A stretch of DNA of 5,435 nt from Desulfuromonadaceae bacterium (GTDB lineage: Bacteria > Desulfobacterota > Desulfuromonadia > Desulfuromonadales > Geopsychrobacteraceae), in assembly GCA_016744555.1 (NCBI GenBank), contig JADGED010000170.1:1-5435 (forward strand), written 5' to 3'. Below are positions 5,164 through 5,435 of the stretch, one piece after another. Each line of letters begins with the position of its first letter. Within the stretch, counting starts at the first letter, position 1. A program made the position numbers and the translations under genes. Under the pieces are notes generated by a model that saw only the letters and a list, made by a program, of their open reading frames with translations, made no database searches and was not told where the DNA came from.

Positions 5164-5435
5164 TTACTGATTGCACCCTTTTCCCATTCCACGACCAGAA
5201 CCTTGCCGTTGTCCCTTGCCCATTCCCATGCCACACCCCATACCACGCCCTTTCTTGCTTGGTGATGTAGCATCACAAGCCTGTGGTTTTGCAGTAACCT
5301 TATTGGTTTTTATTTGTTCTAGTACTTGCTGAACTGTCCCAGTGATGTTTTCGTGGTAGGGAATTTTTGCTTGGTCAAGAACGGCAGCAGCTTTGGGCCC
5401 AACTCGACCAGTATAAAGAGCTTCGACCCCATATT
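5164..5435 (-). CDS. NifX/orange-protein-like protein with Gly/Met/Cys-rich tail (5' end outside the window)
   Basis: The minus strand is open from the window edge to TAA at 5164-5166, giving 89 residues of a C-terminal part. Residues 1-41 of the visible part (YGVEALYTGRVGPKAAAVLD, then QAKIPYHENITGTV) match domain 1 of the next gene at 27 of 41 positions. This places it in the dinitrogenase Fe-Mo cofactor (NifX-like) family. The family fold ends near visible residue 44. It is followed by a polar linker (TAKPQACDATSPSKK) and then a low-complexity basic tail, with GRGMGCGMGMGKG at 62-74 and GSGRGMGKGCNQ at the end. Three cysteines and five methionines lie in the linker and tail, which could bind metal; this is inference. 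The missing N-terminal part is probably about 60 residues. It is the first visible gene of the operon, and the real first gene and the promoter probably lie beyond the right edge. Confidence 0.88.
   Translation of the reverse strand, partial: YGVEALYTGRVGPKAAAVLDQAKIPYHENITGTVQQVLEQIKTNKVTAKPQACDATSPSKKGRGMGCGMGMGKGQRQGSGRGMGKGCNQ
5311..5433 (-). repeat. paralogous segment, copy in the single-domain gene
   Basis: Partner of 4716-4838. The shared protein core is YTG-VGPKAA-VLD-AKI-YHE-TGTV. Substitutions are scattered along the segment, so this is an old enough duplication rather than an assembly artefact. Confidence 0.8.

Noticed and set aside
4275..5435. Nitrogen fixation cluster, suggested by NifX-family proteins
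   Set aside because: No nifH, D, K, E, N or radical-SAM NifB domain is present. The pairing with ferredoxin-MinD ATPases fits orange-protein-type loci better.

Overview
The window looks like the genome of an anaerobic or microaerophilic bacterium of moderate to low GC. The main block is a five-gene minus-strand operon of oxygen-sensitive iron-sulfur proteins and an oxygen/NO-scavenging flavodiiron protein. This gene set is typical of sulfate or metal reducers (Desulfobacterota and relatives) and other strict anaerobes. The assignment rests on gene content only, and I cannot name a genus.

Layout from left to right. Bases 1-51 read as the last 16 codons of an unidentified plus-strand gene. It is followed by a 12-bp hairpin (104-134) that probably ends its transcript. 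Bases 156-1227 are a complete-looking IS30-family insertion sequence with imperfect 24-bp terminal inverted repeats and an intact 317-aa DDE transposase. Just beyond its right end lies a strong bidirectional intrinsic terminator (1234-1274). It closes the leftward operon.

The operon is read right to left. Gene 1 is the C-terminal part of a NifX/orange-protein-like protein (5164 to the window edge) with a Gly/Met/Cys-rich tail. After a 142-bp gap, which contains a possible 29-codon ORF, comes a 248-aa protein with two NifX-like domains in tandem (4275-5021). Next are two consecutive MinD-type P-loop ATPases, each carrying an inserted two-cluster ferredoxin module (3454-4278 and 2582-3451). Last is a class A flavodiiron protein, FprA/ROO type (1297-2517). 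The first ATPase overlaps its upstream gene by four bases and the second starts two bases after the first ends, so they are almost certainly translated together.

The nearest characterised precedent I know is the orange protein (ORP) system of Desulfovibrio. There, a small NifX-family protein binding a Mo-Cu sulfide cluster is encoded with two ferredoxin-containing MinD-like ATPases. Here that module has two NifX-type proteins, one of them double-domain, and is joined to a flavodiiron protein. A reasonable inference is that the ATPases load or move a metal-sulfur cluster on the NifX-like proteins, with the flavodiiron protein protecting it from oxygen or NO. The real function is not known. No RNA genes, CRISPR arrays or replication origins were seen.
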